The position numbers were made by a program, and so were the translations under genes. The notes below the pieces were generated by a model. That model was not told the origin of the DNA. It did not search any database and was given only the letters and a program-made list of their open reading frames with translations. Positions 60,213 through 64,000 of a stretch of 64,000 nucleotides of DNA are shown here, in pieces. Positions within the stretch are counted from its first letter, which is position 1, and every line of letters starts with the position of its first letter. The stretch is from Mucilaginibacter endophyticus (GTDB lineage: Bacteria; Bacteroidota; Bacteroidia; Sphingobacteriales; Sphingobacteriaceae): the NCBI RefSeq assembly GCF_003351025.1, contig NZ_QPCG01000006.1, positions 310,001 through 374,000 on the forward strand, given 5' to 3'.

Positions 60213-62387
60213 ATGTCCAATATCAGATTCAAAGCCTTACAGGATGTACTTTCACGCACAATTCCTGAAGTAAAACCACCTTCACCAAAAATTTCTGATT
60301 ATTTCGGGTCGAATGTGTTCGATAAAAAGAAAATGAAGGAATATCTTTCGTCAGAGGCTTACCAGGGAATAGTAAATTCTATCGAAAAAGGCGAACCTAT
60401 CCCCCGCGACCTTGCAGAACAGATTGCATCGGCCATGAAAGCATGGGCTTTGGGCAAAGGAGCTACACATTATACACACTGGTTTCAACCACTTACCGGC
60501 ACTACCGCCGAAAAGCATGACGCCTTTTTTGAACCTACCGCCGATGGCGGCGCTATAGAACGCTTTTCGGGCGACGCGCTTGCCCAGCAGGAGCCTGATG
60601 CATCAAGCTTTCCGAGCGGCGGTATCCGTAATACTTTCGAGGCCCGCGGCTATACCGCCTGGGACCCATCATCACCCGCCTTTTTAATGGCACGTACGCT
60701 GTGTATCCCAACCGTGTTTGTGTCATACACCGGTGAGGCGCTTGATTATAAAGTACCTTTATTAAAAGCATTGAACGTGCTTGACAAAGCCGCTGTTGAT
60801 GTTTGCCACTACTTTGATAAAGGTATTGAAAAGGTAAACGCGTCATTAGGTATTGAGCAGGAGTACTTTCTGGTTGATATTGCCTTATTTAATGCCCGTC
60901 CTGACCTTTATTTAACAGGCCGTACGCTATTTGGCCATATATCTGCAAAAAACCAGCAGCTGGAAGATCATTACTTTGGTTCGATACCTGAACGCGTATA
61001 TGCTTACATGCAGGATATGGAGGCCGAAGCACTGCAATTAGGCATCCCGCTTAAAACCCGTCACAACGAGGTTGCGCCATCGCAATTTGAATGCGCCCCT
61101 ATATATGAAGAGATCAACCTGGCTATTGACCATAACCAATTGTTAATGGATTTGATGGACCGCGTTGCCAAACGTCATAATTTTAAGGTGTTGTTACATG
61201 AGAAGCCTTATGCAGGCATTAATGGCTCAGGTAAGCACAATAACTGGTCGCTGATAACCAATACAGGCAAAAACTTACTATCTCCGGGCAAAACGCCTAA
61301 AAACAACCTCATGTTCCTTACCTTTTTTGTAAATACCATAAAAGCGGTTCATGAACATGCCGACCTGTTAAGGGCATCTATAGCATCTGTTAATAACGAT
61401 CACCGTTTGGGTGCAAACGAAGCCCCTCCGGCCATTATTTCTATCTTCCTGGGTAGTCAGCTTAATGATGTACTGGACGAGATTGAAACATCACGCATCA
61501 GTAAAAAAATTAAGGAAGAAAACCTGCTATGGCAGGGCATTCCTAAAATACCGCAGATTTTACCTGACAATACCGACCGTAACCGTACCTCGCCTTTTGC
61601 CTTTACCGGTAACAAGTTTGAATTGCGTGCCGTAGGTTCGTCAGCTAACTCGGCCAGCCCGATGACCATTCTTAACCTTATTGTTGCCGATCAGCTTAAG
61701 AAGTTTAAATATGATGTAGATAAGCTCATGAAAAAAGGCGAGAAAAAAGACCTTGCTTTATTAATGGTGATCAAAAAATACATCAAGGAATCAAAAAGCA
61801 TCCGTTTTGAAGGCAATGGCTATAGCGAAGAATGGGAAAAAGAAGCTGCTACAAGAGGACTGTCAAACATCAAAACCACTCCAAAAGCACTGGATGCTTT
61901 GTTAAGCGACAAATCTGAGCACCTCTTTGCCGAAACCGGTGTGTTCACCGTTCGCGAGGCACATGCCCGCCACGAAATTTTGCTGGATGCCTTCTACAAA
62001 AAGCTTCAGATAGAAGCCCGCGTAATTGGCGAGCTGGTGATGAACGTGATCATCCCATCTGCAATTGCCTATCAAAGCAAACTCATCGAGAACGTTAAAG
62101 GCCTGAAAGATATCGGTCTGGATAAATCAACTTACGAGTCGCAACTGGATATTATTAACAGGATATCTGAACATGTGAACTTCATTAAAACCAATACCGA
62201 GCAAATGGTTAATGAACGTAAAAAAGCCAACGTAATTGATGACATCCGCCAGCGCGCTATCGATTATGATGAAAAGGTAAAATCATTCTTCCAGCCTATC
62301 CGCTACCACGTTGATAAACTGGAGCAACTGGTTGATGACAGCTTATGGCCCCTACCTAAATTCAGGGAGTTGCTGTTTATTAAGTAG
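60213..62387 (+). CDS. glnN: glutamine synthetase type III
   Basis: 724 residues, matching GSIII (about 700-730), far longer than GSI. N-terminal GSIII domain with RDLAEQIASAMKAWALGKGATHYTHWFQPLTG (about 55-95), the catalytic core with FSGDALAQQEPDASSFP and SASLGIEQEYFLVDI-type Glu residues (NASLGIEQEYFLVD near 210), NEVAPSQFECAPIYEEIN near 285, HEKPYAGINGSGKHNNWSL near 330, and NRTSPFAFTGNKFELRAVG near 450. It makes glutamine from glutamate, ammonium and ATP. Divergent from amt2, it completes an ammonium uptake-to-assimilation block. Confidence 0.95.
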   Translation: MSNIRFKALQDVLSRTIPEVKPPSPKISDYFGSNVFDKKKMKEYLSSEAYQGIVNSIEKGEPIPRDLAEQIASAMKAWALGKGATHYTHWFQPLTGTTAEKHDAFFEPTADGGAIERFSGDALAQQEPDASSFPSGGIRNTFEARGYTAWDPSSPAFLMARTLCIPTVFVSYTGEALDYKVPLLKALNVLDKAAVDVCHYFDKGIEKVNASLGIEQEYFLVDIALFNARPDLYLTGRTLFGHISAKNQQLEDHYFGSIPERVYAYMQDMEAEALQLGIPLKTRHNEVAPSQFECAPIYEEINLAIDHNQLLMDLMDRVAKRHNFKVLLHEKPYAGINGSGKHNNWSLITNTGKNLLSPGKTPKNNLMFLTFFVNTIKAVHEHADLLRASIASVNNDHRLGANEAPPAIISIFLGSQLNDVLDEIETSRISKKIKEENLLWQGIPKIPQILPDNTDRNRTSPFAFTGNKFELRAVGSSANSASPMTILNLIVADQLKKFKYDVDKLMKKGEKKDLALLMVIKKYIKESKSIRFEGNGYSEEWEKEAATRGLSNIKTTPKALDALLSDKSEHLFAETGVFTVREAHARHEILLDAFYKKLQIEARVIGELVMNVIIPSAIAYQSKLIENVKGLKDIGLDKSTYESQLDIINRISEHVNFIKTNTEQMVNERKKANVIDDIRQRAIDYDEKVKSFFQPIRYHVDKLEQLVDDSLWPLPKFRELLFIK

Positions 62388-62404
62388 CATTTCATCTAAA
62401 AAAA

Positions 62405-62437
62405 GAAGGCCGCTAATGTTAAACATTAGCGGCCTTC
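62405..62437 (+). terminator. terminator of glnN
   Basis: Perfect 14-bp stem GAAGGCCGCTAATG / CATTAGCGGCCTTC, 5-base loop, T9 run. Confidence 0.95.
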
Positions 62438-62467
62438 TTTTTTTTAAACAATGGTCGTAATAAATCA

Positions 62468-62962
62468 CTACTCGCAAAGTATCGAACGCACTTTAAACAT
62501 CTTCTGCGATTTATATTTCAACACACTTGACACTTCGTTATTAAAAAAGCCTTGTAAAAAACTCCAACTGCTCGCGTTAACGCCTCCGTTACCGTTTTTA
62601 TCCAGATTATTAATAATTTTTAAATTTCCGATAAGCATCATCTTATCCTTAAATTTTAAATAATCCTTTCGCCAAATAATAAAGCCATAACTTCCCAATT
62701 GACAGCGCTTAATTTCAGGATGAATCATCCACATATTTTCCAGCTCCGAGTTCGAGTATTTAAAAATATCATTTCTAATATTAGCCACTCCCCAAAAGTC
62801 ATCTTCAACAGCATCGACAACTGTTGGTATTTTTTCACTATTATAAGTCAGCGCAGCAAAAGTATAATTGTGAGGACTTTTTTCATTGTAAATACTCGTG
62901 CATATAATCATTTTATACCGATTATCAGCCGCCAAAAAGGTTAATACGTCGCCCTGTGTCAT
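62468..62962 (-). CDS. small protein of unknown function downstream of a ClC gene
   Basis: 164 residues, no signal peptide or membrane helix. Alternating Tyr/Phe-rich beta strands and helices; several Asn/Lys-rich loops at the C-terminus (DKNGNGGVNASSWSFLQGFF). No family recognised. It begins 23 bases after the stop of the ClC gene on the same strand, so may be co-transcribed. AT-rich compared with the neighbouring genes. Confidence 0.5.
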   Translation of the reverse strand: MTQGDVLTFLAADNRYKMIICTSIYNEKSPHNYTFAALTYNSEKIPTVVDAVEDDFWGVANIRNDIFKYSNSELENMWMIHPEIKRCQLGSYGFIIWRKDYLKFKDKMMLIGNLKIINNLDKNGNGGVNASSWSFLQGFFNNEVSSVLKYKSQKMFKVRSILCE

Positions 62963-62985
62963 GTCTTGATAATTGGCATCCCTAT

Positions 62986-64000
62986 TTACGCAAACAAATC
63001 ACTTGCCTTGTGCTGTTCAATAAGCACCGCCCGGTATTTAGATAGCAAAGCCGATTTGGATATAAAACCTATAAAAACCTCATCTTTTACCACTGGCAGT
63101 TGCCAAACATCAATAGCATCGAAGGTATCCATTACACTGCTGGCCGGTTGCTCATAGTCAATTACAGTTGGCGGCTCTATCATAATATCGGCTATCAGAC
63201 TATCTGCTATCTCCTTATTAAATAACCGGCGGCGGATATCATCTATCAGCACTACTCCTTCCAGGCTGCCGTCATCTTTCAATACAGGGAAAATATTAGC
63301 GTCCGTTTTGGCCAATACTTTATAAAAATCGGTCACCGTCATTGATTTATCAACAGCCGTGTATTTACGGTTGATAATACTATCAAGCGTTATGGCATTC
63401 AACATGCCGTAATCCTGGCCGGGCTGGATATTGTTTTCATGAATAAGATGGCTCCAGTACATATTGTGCGGCGATGAGTAGCGCGATATGATATAAGATA
63501 TAGCCGATACGATCATGAGCGGAATAAACAATACATACCCGCCTGTAATTTCAGCTATCAGGAATATAGCGGTAAGCGGCGCATGCAATACACCGGCCAG
63601 TGCGCCGGCCATACCTACAGCAATAAAATTAACCGTATTTAAATGTATGAACCCGGTTTGGTTAACACCATAAGCCACCAGTAAACCCAGAAAAGCCCCT
63701 GTAAACATAGTTGGCGCAAAAGTACCGCCATTACCGCCCGCGCCTATGGTGATGCCGGCTGCAATGATTTTCATAAACACCAATGCCGCTATAAACAGCA
63801 GCATAACAAGCGGCTGATCAAGCCATTCGCTAAATAAAGTTTCCTCCTTTAAAACGTGGATATTACCATTTAAAATGGCCGTAAGGTAATGATAGCCCTC
63901 GCCAAACAACTGCGGAAATATCACAATCATCAATCCCAGGATTACGCCGCCTGCAACGGCCCTCACATATCGGTTTTGCTTTTTAAATATGCCACCCTCT
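62986..64000 (-). CDS. ClC-family chloride channel/antiporter with CBS domains (partial)
   Basis: Only the C-terminal part is in the window; the reading frame stays open to 64000 (GGIFKKQNRYV upstream of the GTG at 63966), so the start lies outside. The ClC features are IIAAGITIGAGGNGGTFAPTMFTGAFLG (the G-x-G-x-P-type selectivity region) and GMAGALAGVLHAPLTAIFLIAEITGGYVLFIPLM. Two CBS domains follow (about KYTAVDKSMTVTDFYKVLAKT and PPTVIDYEQPASSVMDTFDAI), probably nucleotide-sensing. It moves Cl- (or exchanges Cl-/H+) across the inner membrane. The gene at 62468 follows closely. Confidence 0.9.
   Translation of the reverse strand, partial: EGGIFKKQNRYVRAVAGGVILGLMIVIFPQLFGEGYHYLTAILNGNIHVLKEETLFSEWLDQPLVMLLFIAALVFMKIIAAGITIGAGGNGGTFAPTMFTGAFLGLLVAYGVNQTGFIHLNTVNFIAVGMAGALAGVLHAPLTAIFLIAEITGGYVLFIPLMIVSAISYIISRYSSPHNMYWSHLIHENNIQPGQDYGMLNAITLDSIINRKYTAVDKSMTVTDFYKVLAKTDANIFPVLKDDGSLEGVVLIDDIRRRLFNKEIADSLIADIMIEPPTVIDYEQPASSVMDTFDAIDVWQLPVVKDEVFIGFISKSALLSKYRAVLIEQHKASDLFA

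Overview
The window looks like chromosomal DNA of a soil/plant-type Bacteroidota, most likely Sphingobacteriaceae and Mucilaginibacter-like. The evidence is a SusC/SusD pair with an ECF sigma factor and FecR-type anti-sigma factor, many TonB-dependent receptors, type III glutamine synthetase, lipoproteins ending in SCKK/GCKK, and promoters of the form TTG-N18..20-TAnnTTTG in front of three tRNA loci. Host genes generally lack Shine-Dalgarno sequences. The genus is an inference; no rRNA is present.

Layout. 1-6865 is the right part of a prophage-like structural cassette (capsid-like protein, tail-tube/decoration-like protein, small protein, portal, head-tail connector, and a mosaic tail fibre with an SGNH esterase domain). 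A lone glycosyltransferase and a small membrane coiled-coil protein separate it from two tRNA-Leu genes, a plausible attachment site. 8668-10140 holds an Asp-box secreted protein and a tandem tRNA-Lys duplication. 10141-16432 holds an outer-membrane barrel protein and a CPA1 cation/proton antiporter operon bracketed by two small secreted proteins. 16685-29768 is a Sus-like locus run by an ECF sigma/FecR pair, with SusC, SusD, two lipoproteins and a zinc metalloprotease but no glycoside hydrolase, plus a separate TonB-dependent receptor. 30231-37980 is housekeeping: tRNA-His, copper P-type ATPase, RNase HI, phosphodiesterase, tRNA methyltransferase, VOC protein and purL, with a nested repeat element at 34690-35322. 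38357-53682 is mixed: membrane glycosyltransferase, beta-lactamase-like hydrolase, frameshifted B3-type metallo-beta-lactamase-like gene, MetE-like protein, TlpA-type thioredoxin, M81 peptidase, GNAT and TonB. 53979-62387 is a nitrogen-assimilation block (Amt, porin, second Amt, glutamine synthetase III). The window ends inside a ClC channel gene.

The most unusual signal is a set of three small exported proteins of 115-118 residues (13486-13833 minus, 16052-16402 minus, 53979-54335 plus). All end exactly at the stop codon in the same motif, [F/Y]-P-F-H-x-F-W. I do not recognise this family. A C-terminal motif fixed at the last residue suggests a released peptide, a PDZ-type ligand or a sorting signal. 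Other notable points are the single-base frameshift in the metallo-beta-lactamase-like gene, a possible frameshift in the ECF sigma factor that would give it a membrane tail, and a family of intergenic inverted repeats built from short repeated words that differ at every locus.
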